NCBI GenBank assembly: GCA_963839285.1
Contig: CAWIUN010000001.1
Span: 121,592 to 185,591 of the forward strand
DNA: 64,000 bases
Direction of reading: 5' to 3'
Source: DASSSQ01 sp963839285
Lineage (GTDB): Bacteria > Actinomycetota > Thermoleophilia > Gaiellales > Gaiellaceae
Positions 18,984-26,037 of this stretch are shown piece by piece; the first letter of the stretch is position 1; each line of letters starts with the position of its first letter. The translations under genes and the position numbers were made by a program. Below the pieces are notes generated by a model, which saw nothing but the letters and a program-made list of their open reading frames with translations, did no database searches and was not told the origin of the DNA.

Positions 18984-20722
18984 TCTGGCGGCCGGCTCTG
19001 GTGCTCGTGGCGGTCGCCGGGATCGGGGCAGGTGTCGGCGGCGAGTACTTCAGCGTCCGGGCGCACACGCACGAGAACCACTGGCTGGACCTTGCCGTCG
19101 GGTGGACGTACATCGGCGCGGGCGTTGTCGCGCTCGCACGTCGCACGCGCAACCGTGTCGGCTGGTTGCTGGTCGCATTCGGCCTGGCGTGGTTCATCGG
19201 CAACTTCGGCAACGCGAGCTCGCCTGTGCTCGTCTCGTTGGCAACCGCCTACCAGACGCTCAGCGCGGCGTTCCTCGCCCACCTCGTCCTGGCGTATCCG
19301 GACGGACGGCTGACCCGGCGGAGCGAGCGCGCCCTCGTCGCGGCGGTCTACCTCTGGACCCTCTGCCAGGGAGCCGTTGTCGCGCTGACCTTCGACCCGC
19401 CTCGCCTGTACGGCTGCGGCGCGTGCACGTCGGGCGCGCTCGCGATGATCCCGAGCCGCTCCGTCTACGAGGGCGCGGACGCGTCTGCGAACGTCGCCGC
19501 CGCGACCTTCGCGGCGCTCGTCCTCGCGCTCGTCGTTCGCAGGTTCCTGCAGGCCGGAGCGTTCGCGCGACGCGACCTCGCCCCGCTCTGGATCGGCACC
19601 GCCTTCGTCGCGGCGGCGTTCGTGCTCCAGGGCATCAGCGGCGCGGCGGCGCGGCAGGGCGACGCCTCGCACCAGCTCGTCGTCGACGCGCAGAAGGCCG
19701 CAGTGCTGCTCGTCCCGCTCACCTTCCTTGTCGGACTGCTGCGCTCGCGGCTGGCGGAGTCGTCGGTCGCGCGGCTCGTGCTCGCGCTTCGTGGCCCGCT
19801 CCGCCGCGGCGAACTTCGCGAGCTGCTCGCGCACGCGCTCGGGGATCCGTCGCTGGGCCTGGCGTTCAGCGTTCCCGGCGGCATCGGGTTCGTCGACGAG
19901 GACGGGGCGCCTGTCGAGCTTCCCGGTGATGATCCGGAGAGGACGACGACATTCGTCGAAGACGGATCGGCGCGGATCGCGGTGCTGCTCCACGACCGCG
20001 CGCTACGCGAGCGCCAACCCCTTGTCGACGCCGTCGGCGCGGCGGCGAGGCTGGCGCTTCAGAACGAGCGTCTCCAGGCCGAGATCCGTGCGCAGCTCGA
20101 GGAGGTACGCGCATCGCGCGCGCGAATCGTCGCGGCTGCCGATGCCGAGCGCCGCCGGATCGAACGCAACCTCCACGACGGCGCTCAACAACGACTCGTC
20201 ACGCTCTCCCTCGAGCTGGCTCTCGCGCGTGCGCAGGCAGCGGCGGGGGCGCGGCAAGAACTCGAAGCATCACTCGCGGAAGCGGCCGCCGACGCGGCCG
20301 CCGCGCTGACCGAGCTGCGCGAGCTCGGCCGCGGCCTTCACCCGTCGATCCTCACGGAAGCAGGTCTCGGGCCCGCGCTCCGGTCACTGGCGGAGCGTGC
20401 TCCCGTGCCGACCCGCGTGAAAGCGAGGCTCGACGGGCGCCTACCGCAGCCGGTCGAGGTGGCCGCGTACTTCGTCGTCGCCGAGGCGCTTGCAAACGTC
20501 GCCAAGCACGCGTCCGCCTCGCACGCCGAGATCGAAGCCGATCTGCGCTCCGACACCCTCGTGGTCACTGTCAGCGACGATGGTGCCGGCGGCGCCGACC
20601 TGAACGGCGGTACCGGCTTGCGCGGCCTCGCCGACCGAATCTCGGCGCTCGGCGGCGTCCTCCAGATCGACACCTGCACCGGCGCCGGCACGCGAATCGA
20701 GGCGACGCTCCCATGCGCGTAG
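18980..20722 (+). CDS. NarL-type sensor histidine kinase with multi-pass N-terminus
   Basis: A 580-residue kinase. The first about 250 residues hold several membrane helices (LVLVAVAGIGAGVGGEYF, VGWLLVAFGLAWFIGNFG, AALVLALVVRRFLQ and others). A GAF-like region precedes the HisKA_3 dimerisation helix with the phosphoacceptor in ERNLHDGAQQRL (His399), and the HATPase domain has EALANVAKHASAS (N box), VSDDGAGG and GTGLRGLADRISALGG. ATG 18980 overlaps the receiver gene by four bases, and its end overlaps the LuxR-type regulator by ten. The three genes are clearly one operon. The signal is unknown; the lack of a large extracellular loop suggests sensing within or at the membrane. Confidence 0.88.
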   Translation: MIWRPALVLVAVAGIGAGVGGEYFSVRAHTHENHWLDLAVGWTYIGAGVVALARRTRNRVGWLLVAFGLAWFIGNFGNASSPVLVSLATAYQTLSAAFLAHLVLAYPDGRLTRRSERALVAAVYLWTLCQGAVVALTFDPPRLYGCGACTSGALAMIPSRSVYEGADASANVAAATFAALVLALVVRRFLQAGAFARRDLAPLWIGTAFVAAAFVLQGISGAAARQGDASHQLVVDAQKAAVLLVPLTFLVGLLRSRLAESSVARLVLALRGPLRRGELRELLAHALGDPSLGLAFSVPGGIGFVDEDGAPVELPGDDPERTTTFVEDGSARIAVLLHDRALRERQPLVDAVGAAARLALQNERLQAEIRAQLEEVRASRARIVAAADAERRRIERNLHDGAQQRLVTLSLELALARAQAAAGARQELEASLAEAAADAAAALTELRELGRGLHPSILTEAGLGPALRSLAERAPVPTRVKARLDGRLPQPVEVAAYFVVAEALANVAKHASASHAEIEADLRSDTLVVTVSDDGAGGADLNGGTGLRGLADRISALGGVLQIDTCTGAGTRIEATLPCA

Positions 20723-21369
20723 TCGTTGCGGACGACTCGCTTCTCTTCCGCGAAGGCCTCTCTCGCCTGCTGACGGAGAACGGCTTCGAGGTCGCCGCCA
20801 CGGCGACAGACGGGGACGCGCTCCTCGCCGCGGTCGCACGGCACCGGCCGGACGTCGCGATCATCGACATCCGCATGCCACCCACGCAGACAACCGAAGG
20901 GCTCGACGCCGCCCGACGCATCCGCGCGACCGATTCCGGCGTCGGCGTCCTCGTGCTCTCGCAGCACGTCGAGACCCACCACGCGCTCGAACTCCTCGCC
21001 GAGCCCGGAGGCGTCGGGTACCTCCTCAAGGATCGCGTCTCGGACCTTCGCGACTTCTGCGACGCGGTACGCCGGATCGGTACCGGGGGCTCGGCGATCG
21101 ACCAGGAGCTCATCTCGCGGCTCCTCGGCCGGCGCCGCGAGCACGACCGTCTCACCGAGCTCACCGCGCGTGAGCTGGACGTTCTCGCCCTGATGGCCGA
21201 GGGACGCTCCAACCAGGGGATCGCCGAGCGTCTCTACCTCGCGCCGAAAACCGTAGAGACGCACATCCACCGCATCTTCACCAAACTCGGGCTCTTCCCC
21301 GACGACACCGGCCACCGCCGCGTCCTTGCCGTCATCACGTACCTCAACGGAAGCATCGGCGTCGTCTAG
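20713..21369 (+). CDS. LuxR/NarL-family response regulator
   Basis: A 218-residue response regulator. The receiver domain (1-120) has VVVADDSLLFREGL, the phosphoacceptor in AIIDIRMP (Asp52), and GYLLKDRV with the conserved Lys. The C-terminal LuxR-type helix-turn-helix reads ELTARELDVLALMAEGRSNQGIAERLYLAPKTVETHIHRIF. It overlaps the kinase by ten bases and is its likely cognate DNA-binding partner. A strong hairpin directly follows the stop at 21369, so the operon ends here. Targets are unknown. Confidence 0.9.
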   Translation: MRVVVADDSLLFREGLSRLLTENGFEVAATATDGDALLAAVARHRPDVAIIDIRMPPTQTTEGLDAARRIRATDSGVGVLVLSQHVETHHALELLAEPGGVGYLLKDRVSDLRDFCDAVRRIGTGGSAIDQELISRLLGRRREHDRLTELTARELDVLALMAEGRSNQGIAERLYLAPKTVETHIHRIFTKLGLFPDDTGHRRVLAVITYLNGSIGVV

Positions 21370-21387
21370 GCCCGAGCTGGCTCGGGC
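21370..21387 (+). terminator. hairpin just after the two-component operon
   Basis: GCCCGAG (21370-21376), loop CTGG, CTCGGGC (21381-21387): a perfect seven-pair GC stem starting right after the stop codon. There is no T run, as is common in high-GC actinobacteria, so it may terminate weakly or protect the 3' end. Confidence 0.5.
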
Positions 21388-21454
21388 AGGCTGCTGCTGA
21401 ACCTTGCCTTGCGCAGCCACGCGGCGAGAAACCCAGTACTCGCGACACCAAGAC

Positions 21455-22345
21455 CTAACTCTTGGCGACCGCTGCCAGGATCTCGCCCCAGTGGCGGACG
21501 ACCCCCTGGTGGCCCGAGTCGCTCCAGACGACGAGCCGAGGCTCGGGCAGCGTCTCGACGATGAAGTCGATGTGACGCCTCGCGACGATGGTGTCCTGTT
21601 CGCCGTGCCACACGTGAACCTCGGTTGCGATGTCCGCGACGCGAAAGCCCCAGGGCAGCCAGACGCCGATTGACTCCCACGCGAACGCTTCCGGTCCCTG
21701 CCGCACGCTTTCGCGCACCGCAGCGAAGAAGGCTTGTCGGCGGTGCTCGTCGTCGAAGAACCACCGGTCGCCATCCGGGATCTCGTAGTCGTCGAGGAGC
21801 ATCTCCGGGCAATTCTCGAGCTCGTGCACCCATTCTCGGTCCTCGTCCGCCGCACGACGTGCGGCAGCGTCCGGATCCCGCCGGGCGAGCTGCAACATGC
21901 CGCGGTCGTCGGCTTCCAGATCCTTGTAGGCAACCGGGTTTTCGGCAACGTTGAACTGGGACAGGTGGCGGCTGCAGGCGATGCCGACGCCCGTGAGCCT
22001 CGCAGGGATCAGCGCTGCGCACGCGGCTGCGTACGGCCCGCCCGCCGACCAGCCGACGACGCCGAACGTCTCGACCTCGAGAGCGTCAGCGAGCTCGACC
22101 ACGTCGTTCGGCCAGGCAGCAAAGGTGCGGCGAGGGAGAACGTCCGACCCTCCGATCCCAGGCCGGTCGACGGTGACGAGACGCACCTTCGAGGAGGCTG
22201 TGACGGTCTCGTCGGGACAGAAGACCCTCGAGTGAGGTGTACCGTGAAAGAAGAAGACCGTGGCGCCTCCGCTCTCGCCCCACTCGGCGTAGGCCAGCCT
22301 ACGGCCATCACGGAGACGAATCACGTCGTCCCGAAGCGCCGGCAC
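21455..22345 (-). CDS. alpha/beta-hydrolase
   Basis: A 296-residue alpha/beta-hydrolase. FFFHGTPHSR gives the oxyanion HG motif, VVGWSAGGPYA the nucleophile elbow (G-W-S-A-G-G), EVHVWHGEQDTIV the acid region, and SDSGHQGVVRHW the catalytic His. The cap region is rich in aromatic and acidic residues (DREWVHELENCPEM, DRWFFDDEHRR). GTG 22345 is preferred over TTG 22348 because a TAGACT hexamer (22357-22352) ends exactly six bases before it. Substrate unknown; the family covers esterases, epoxide hydrolases and haloperoxidase-like enzymes. It converges on the two-component operon and ends 86 bases from it. Confidence 0.85.
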   Translation of the reverse strand: MPALRDDVIRLRDGRRLAYAEWGESGGATVFFFHGTPHSRVFCPDETVTASSKVRLVTVDRPGIGGSDVLPRRTFAAWPNDVVELADALEVETFGVVGWSAGGPYAAACAALIPARLTGVGIACSRHLSQFNVAENPVAYKDLEADDRGMLQLARRDPDAAARRAADEDREWVHELENCPEMLLDDYEIPDGDRWFFDDEHRRQAFFAAVRESVRQGPEAFAWESIGVWLPWGFRVADIATEVHVWHGEQDTIVARRHIDFIVETLPEPRLVVWSDSGHQGVVRHWGEILAAVAKS

Positions 22346-22750
22346 CAAATCAGTCTAGACGGGGCGATCGCGGCCTGGAACATCCGCTCGGCAATCACTC
22401 CTCGCTGCCGCCTCCCAGCGAACGAAGGCACCGGACGGGCGAGGCCACCGCGTCGACGGGGGAATTTCGCTCGGCCGCCCGCGCCGATGTCCGCCGTGTC
22501 GCGGGGCCTGCGTGCGCGGTTCGATTCTCGTCGAAATGAGCGGGTTCTGGTTGAGCTGGCGCTCGGGGTTTACGTCGTCTCGTACGCTCACCGGTGCCGT
22601 GGCTCGGGCCAGCCGGAGGGAAATGTCCTGTTAGCAGGGACTTTCTCGTCGCCTATCGGCTGACTCACGCCGACGAGCACTGCCCGAAATCCCACTGACA
22701 GGTGGAGCGCAGATACGGCCACAGATAGGCTTTTTGCAGGGAGTTTCTAT
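22346..22750. other. 405-bp stretch without a recognisable gene
   Basis: No frame here has family-like content. It holds the TAGACT promoter element of the minus-strand hydrolase (22352-22357). A T-loop-like string (GGTTCGATTC at 22518-22527) resembles another tRNA scrap but lacks pairing. TTGCAGGG followed by TTTCTAT (22735-22750) leads into the 3' end of tRNA-Lys and is nearly repeated at 12590-12608. Confidence 0.4.
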
Positions 22751-22822
22751 GGGCCGGGTGGGAGTCGAACCCACGGCCTGAGGATTAAAAGTCCCCTGCT
22801 CTACCAACTGAGCTACCGGCCC
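22751..22822 (-). tRNA. tRNA-Lys (anticodon UUU)
   Basis: A 72-base cloverleaf on the minus strand: acceptor GGGCCGG pairs with CCGGCCC, D arm GCTC..GAGC, anticodon stem GGGGA/TCCTC with loop CTTTTAA (anticodon TTT at 34-36), and T arm GTGGG-TTCGACT-CCCAC. CCA is not encoded. Its 3' flank is nearly duplicated beside the tRNA fragment at 12609, suggesting that this kind of locus has been used by integrating elements. Confidence 0.96.
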
Positions 22823-22840
22823 CCGCAGAAGTCTACGGCG

Positions 22841-23233
22841 CTACTGGAGCGAGTTGACGGCCGCGCGGATCGAGCTGCAGCGGCCGGTGCGGCCGGCGAG
22901 GGTGATCTCGAAGAGGTCTTCGCTCTCGGGCGTCCACTTCGCCTGCATCAGGTGGCACTCCTCCGCGCCGTCGAGGCTCACGACGGTGTAGGCGCAGATG
23001 AAATGGCCGCCGCCGGCGTCGTCGCAGTGGGGGCGGACGACGTGCTCGCCGTGCTCGGCGGCGGTGTCGGCGACGTGGATGAAGAGCTTCGTGAAGAGCG
23101 GGGCGGGAGGGATCGTCTCCGGATCGGGCGACGCGGCCGCGTGGTGCGGGGCGATCACCGCGTACGACGCGGCCGAGATCACGCACGCGAGGACGGCGAG
23201 CAGGGAGTACGCGATCCGCAGACGCCGCTTCAT
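22841..23233 (-). CDS. small exported or membrane-anchored protein, 130 aa
   Basis: ATG 23233 opens a typical signal peptide or anchor (MKRRLRIAYSLLAVLACVIS). The mature part of about 100 residues contains three cysteines (RPHCDDAG, FICAYTVV, EECHLMQ) plus one near the end (GRCSSIRAAV), which could form two disulfides outside the cell. I do not recognise the family. It lies only 18 bases upstream of the tRNA-Lys gene on the same strand and is divergent from the 78-aa gene at 23284. Function unknown. Confidence 0.6.
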   Translation of the reverse strand: MKRRLRIAYSLLAVLACVISAASYAVIAPHHAAASPDPETIPPAPLFTKLFIHVADTAAEHGEHVVRPHCDDAGGGHFICAYTVVSLDGAEECHLMQAKWTPESEDLFEITLAGRTGRCSSIRAAVNSLQ

Positions 23234-23283
23234 TCGACTGCAACGGAGCCGCCGCCTCTCGGGGTCGGCGGCATACTGCGCGG

Positions 23284-23520
23284 ATGGGCAAGGGATACGC
23301 AGAGGGCTCGGCGGTCGAGGAGCGGCTCGCGGCGCTCGAGCGCGGCGACCTGCGGGAGGAGGCGCCGACGGAGGAGCGGAAGGCCGTCTACGGCTCGACC
23401 GCGGACGAGCCGGCGAAGCACTTCCTCGGCTGGCTCGGCGAGGTCGACCCGGACGAGCTCTTCGACAGCGGGCGCGCCTGGGGGATCACCGTCGTCCGCC
23501 GCCGCGTCGAGCGCGGCTAG
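23284..23520 (+). CDS. 78-aa acidic protein, unknown function
   Basis: ATG 23284 is preceded by a CATACT hexamer ending six bases upstream and no ribosome site, the same leaderless pattern as several other genes here. The product is charged and soluble (EERLAALERGDLREEAPTEER, AKHFLGWLGEVDPDELFDSG), probably mostly helical in the first half with a short beta tail (ITVVRRRVERG). Its stop overlaps the stop of the convergent dehydrogenase by four bases. Unrecognised family. Confidence 0.5.
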   Translation: MGKGYAEGSAVEERLAALERGDLREEAPTEERKAVYGSTADEPAKHFLGWLGEVDPDELFDSGRAWGITVVRRRVERG

Positions 23521-24623
23521 AGACTGCGGTAGTCGACCTCGACGCGGCCGCCGCTCTCGCCCGAGCGGACGATCGCGTCGCAGACCTCGGCGGCGCGGTA
23601 GCCGTCCTCGAAGGTCGCGCCGTGCGGAGCCACGTCGGTGTCGTCGGCGATCGCCCGCAGCACGTGGTGCAGCTCGTGGACGAAGGTGTCGCCCCAGCCG
23701 ACGATGTGGCCGGGTGGCCACCAGTGCTCCCAGAAGGGATGATCCGCCTCCGAGACGAGCACCGTCTTGAAGCCGCGCGCGCGGTCGCCGTCGGCGCGGA
23801 ACACCTGCAGCTCGTTCAGGCGCTCCATGTCGAACGCGAGCGAGCCCTTCGTCCCGTTCAGCTCCCACTGGAAGGCGTTGCGGCGGCCGTTGGCGAACCG
23901 CGTCGCCTCGAGCGTCCCGACGGAGCCGTTCTCGAACGTCACCGCCGCCTCGACCGCGTCGTCGACCTCGCGGCCCGGCAGGAACGTGTGCGCGAAGCCG
24001 CTCAGGCTCGCGATCTCGCCGTTGAGGAAGCGGGCGAGATCGACGACGTGCGCCATCAGGTCGCCGAGCGCGCCCGAGCCGGCGGCGGCGGCGTCGAAGC
24101 GCCACGTGTCGAGCGACGGGTCGTCGCCCCAGTCCTGCAGGTAGCGGCCGCGGAAGTGGCGCACCTCGCCGAGCTCGCCCGCCTCGATCAGCTCCCGGGC
24201 CAGCCGCACGGCCGGCACGAACCGGTAGTTGAAGCCGCACAGGTGCTTGACGCCGGTCGCGGCGACGCGGCGCCAGATCTCGTAGCTCTCGTCGGCGTCG
24301 CGGCCGAGAGGCTTCTCGCAGACCACGTGCTTCCCGGCCTCGGCGGCGGCGATCGTCGGCTCCGCGTGAAGCGAGTTCGGGCCGCCGTTGTCGAAGAGCC
24401 CGATCCGCTCGTCCGCGACGAGGTCGCGCCAGTCGCCGGTCGCGTACTCGAAGCCGTAGCGCCGAGCGGCCTCGCCCACCGCCTCGGCGTCGCGGCCGGC
24501 GATCCCGACGAGCCGCGGCTCGAGCGGCGGCGGCCACGTCATGTACGCGATCTTCCGGAACGCGTTCGAATGCGCCTTGCCCATGAACGCGTAGCCGAGC
24601 ATGCCGACACCGATGTCCGCCAT
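23517..24623 (-). CDS. Gfo/Idh/MocA-family oxidoreductase (levoglucosan-dehydrogenase-like)
   Basis: A 368-residue NAD(P)-dependent sugar dehydrogenase. The N-terminal Rossmann fold has GVGMLGYAFMGKAHSNAF, and VVCEKPLGRDADES carries the family's Glu-Lys-Pro motif. The C-terminal half has GRYLQDWGDDPS, GSGALGDLMAHVVDLAR (with the Asp..His catalytic pair) and WELNGTKGSLAFDMERL. These blocks, including the YLQDW segment, resemble characterised levoglucosan dehydrogenases as I remember them, so oxidation of a sugar C3-hydroxyl is a fair guess. ATG 24623 is supported by a TTGACC/TACTAT promoter whose -10 ends six bases upstream. A second family member is transcribed divergently 17 bases away. Confidence 0.85.
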   Translation of the reverse strand: MADIGVGMLGYAFMGKAHSNAFRKIAYMTWPPPLEPRLVGIAGRDAEAVGEAARRYGFEYATGDWRDLVADERIGLFDNGGPNSLHAEPTIAAAEAGKHVVCEKPLGRDADESYEIWRRVAATGVKHLCGFNYRFVPAVRLARELIEAGELGEVRHFRGRYLQDWGDDPSLDTWRFDAAAAGSGALGDLMAHVVDLARFLNGEIASLSGFAHTFLPGREVDDAVEAAVTFENGSVGTLEATRFANGRRNAFQWELNGTKGSLAFDMERLNELQVFRADGDRARGFKTVLVSEADHPFWEHWWPPGHIVGWGDTFVHELHHVLRAIADDTDVAPHGATFEDGYRAAEVCDAIVRSGESGGRVEVDYRSL

Positions 24624-24628
24624 TGGGC

Positions 24629-24660
24629 GATAGTACGCAGGTGGCGCAGACGCCGGTCAA
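24629..24660. promoter_or_regulatory. overlapping divergent promoters between two dehydrogenase genes
   Basis: Minus strand: TTGACC (24660-24655), 19 bases, TACTAT (24635-24630), six bases, ATG 24623. Plus strand: GATAGT (24629-24634), six bases, GTG 24641, with no clear -35. The two -10 hexamers share five base pairs, so polymerase could hardly occupy both at once. Neither gene has room for a ribosome site. Confidence 0.5.
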
Positions 24661-25621
24661 GTGGGGGATCCTCTCAACCGCGGACATCAGCCGGAAGCTG
24701 ATCCCGGGCGCGCACGCCTCGCCGAAGGTCGACCTCGCGGCCGTCGCGAGCCGCGACCGCGAACGGGCGGAGGCGTTCGCGCGCGAGTGGGAGATCGAGC
24801 GCGCCTACGGCAGCTACGAGGAGCTGCTCGCCGACCCCGAGATCGAGGCCGTCTACGTCCCGCTGCCGAACACGCTCCACGTCGAGTGGTCGATCCGCGC
24901 GCTCGAGGCCGGCAAGCACGTGCTCTGCGAGAAGCCGCTGACGCGGCACCTGGAGGACGCCGAGGCGGCCTTCGACGCGGCCGACCGCGCGGGGCGCCTG
25001 CTGTCCGAAGCATTCATGTACCGGCACAACCCGCAGACGCGGCGGCTGCGCGAGCTGGTCGAGGAAGGCGCGATCGGCGAGCTGCGACTCGTGCGCTCGA
25101 CCTTCAGCTACTCGCTCTTCGACGAGGAGAACATCCGCCTGCGGACCGAGGTCGAGGGAGGCGCGCTGATGGACGTCGGCTGCTACTGCGTCAGCGGGGC
25201 GCGGCTCCTCGCCGGCGAGCCGGAGCTCGCGCTCGCCCAGGCGTGGTTCGGCCCCACCGGCACCGACTGGGTGTTCGCCGGCACGCTCCGCTTCCCGGGT
25301 GACGTGATCGCGACCTTCGACTGCGGCACCGCACTGCCGGAGCGCGACGAGCTGGAGGCGATCGGCAGCGAGGGCTCGCTCTTCCTCGACGATCCCTGGC
25401 ACGTGCTGCGGCCGGGGATCGAGCTGCGGCGGGGCGGGACGGTCGAGCGGATCGAGCTCGAGCAGCGCGACTCCTACCGGCTCGAGCTCGAGAACCTGAG
25501 CGACGCGATCCGGGGCGAGGGCGAGATCCTGCTCGGGCGCGAGGACGCGCTCGGCCAGGCGCGCGCGCTCGAGGCGCTGCACGCCGCCGCTACGACGGGC
25601 GAGCCGCAGACCCTTCGATAG
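24641..25621 (+). CDS. Gfo/Idh/MocA-family oxidoreductase (xylose/dihydrodiol dehydrogenase type)
   Basis: A 326-residue protein starting with VAQTPVKWGILSTADISRK, the start pattern of the D-xylose dehydrogenase/trans-dihydrodiol dehydrogenase branch. VYVPLPNTLHVEW and LCEKPLTRHLEDAEAA are the cofactor-domain motifs, SEAFMYRHNPQTRRLRELV follows, and ALMDVGCYCVSGARLL carries the conserved D-x-G-x-Y. GTG 24641 is chosen over an in-frame TTG at 24623 because the latter would overlap the divergent gene's start and because a -10-like hexamer ends six bases before 24641. The last 32 bases overlap the convergent HbpS-like gene. Likely substrate: an aldose or its lactone-forming relative. Confidence 0.83.
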   Translation: MAQTPVKWGILSTADISRKLIPGAHASPKVDLAAVASRDRERAEAFAREWEIERAYGSYEELLADPEIEAVYVPLPNTLHVEWSIRALEAGKHVLCEKPLTRHLEDAEAAFDAADRAGRLLSEAFMYRHNPQTRRLRELVEEGAIGELRLVRSTFSYSLFDEENIRLRTEVEGGALMDVGCYCVSGARLLAGEPELALAQAWFGPTGTDWVFAGTLRFPGDVIATFDCGTALPERDELEAIGSEGSLFLDDPWHVLRPGIELRRGGTVERIELEQRDSYRLELENLSDAIRGEGEILLGREDALGQARALEALHAAATTGEPQTLR

Positions 25622-25982
25622 CGAGCATCGCGAGGCGCTCGTCCTCCTCGCCGGGCAGCCCGCTGACGCCGACCGCGCCGATGCGCGTCTCGCCGTCGAA
25701 GACGGCGACGCCGCCGAGGAAGAAGGTGAAGAACGGGTCGAAGCTCGCGCGCTCGACCGGGTCGTCGCGCACCTTCTCCGCCAGCTCGCGCGTCGAGCGC
25801 GCGTCGCTGCGCGCAGCCGTGTAGGCCTTCCTGCGGGCGTTCAGGCGCGTGTCGTGGGCGGCGCCGTCCATCGTCGCGGCGGCGACGAGCTCGCCGTGGT
25901 CGTCGGCGACGTAGACCGAGACGGGGCCGGGAGCCTCGGAGACGACGAGGTCGACGATCGCGCGGGCGCGCCGGAGCTGCAC
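25590..25982 (-). CDS. GlcG/HbpS-like heme-degrading/DUF336 protein
   Basis: About 130 residues from GTG 25982. The N-terminus QLRRARAIVDLVV, then VSVYVADDHGELVAAATMDG, RRKAYTAARSDARSTREL and the glycine-rich end GGVAVFDGETRIGAVGVSGLPGE(D) match the GlcG/HbpS (PF03928) family of small alpha/beta proteins, some of which bind or degrade heme and others accompany glycolate or sugar pathways. The open frame reaches back to an ATG at 26039, but the extra residues have no family resemblance. The 3' end overlaps the dehydrogenase gene by 32 bases on the opposite strand. Confidence 0.72.
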   Translation of the reverse strand: MQLRRARAIVDLVVSEAPGPVSVYVADDHGELVAAATMDGAAHDTRLNARRKAYTAARSDARSTRELAEKVRDDPVERASFDPFFTFFLGGVAVFDGETRIGAVGVSGLPGEEDERLAMLAIEGSAARPS

Positions 25983-26037
25983 GCTCCCATTCTCGCACTC
26001 GTAATCGGAGCGCGTTCGCACTAGCATCGAGCGGGGC

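Noticed and set aside
22500..22540. Possible extra tRNA scrap with GGTTCGATTC
   Set aside because: No pairing T-stem, acceptor or anticodon arm could be formed around it.
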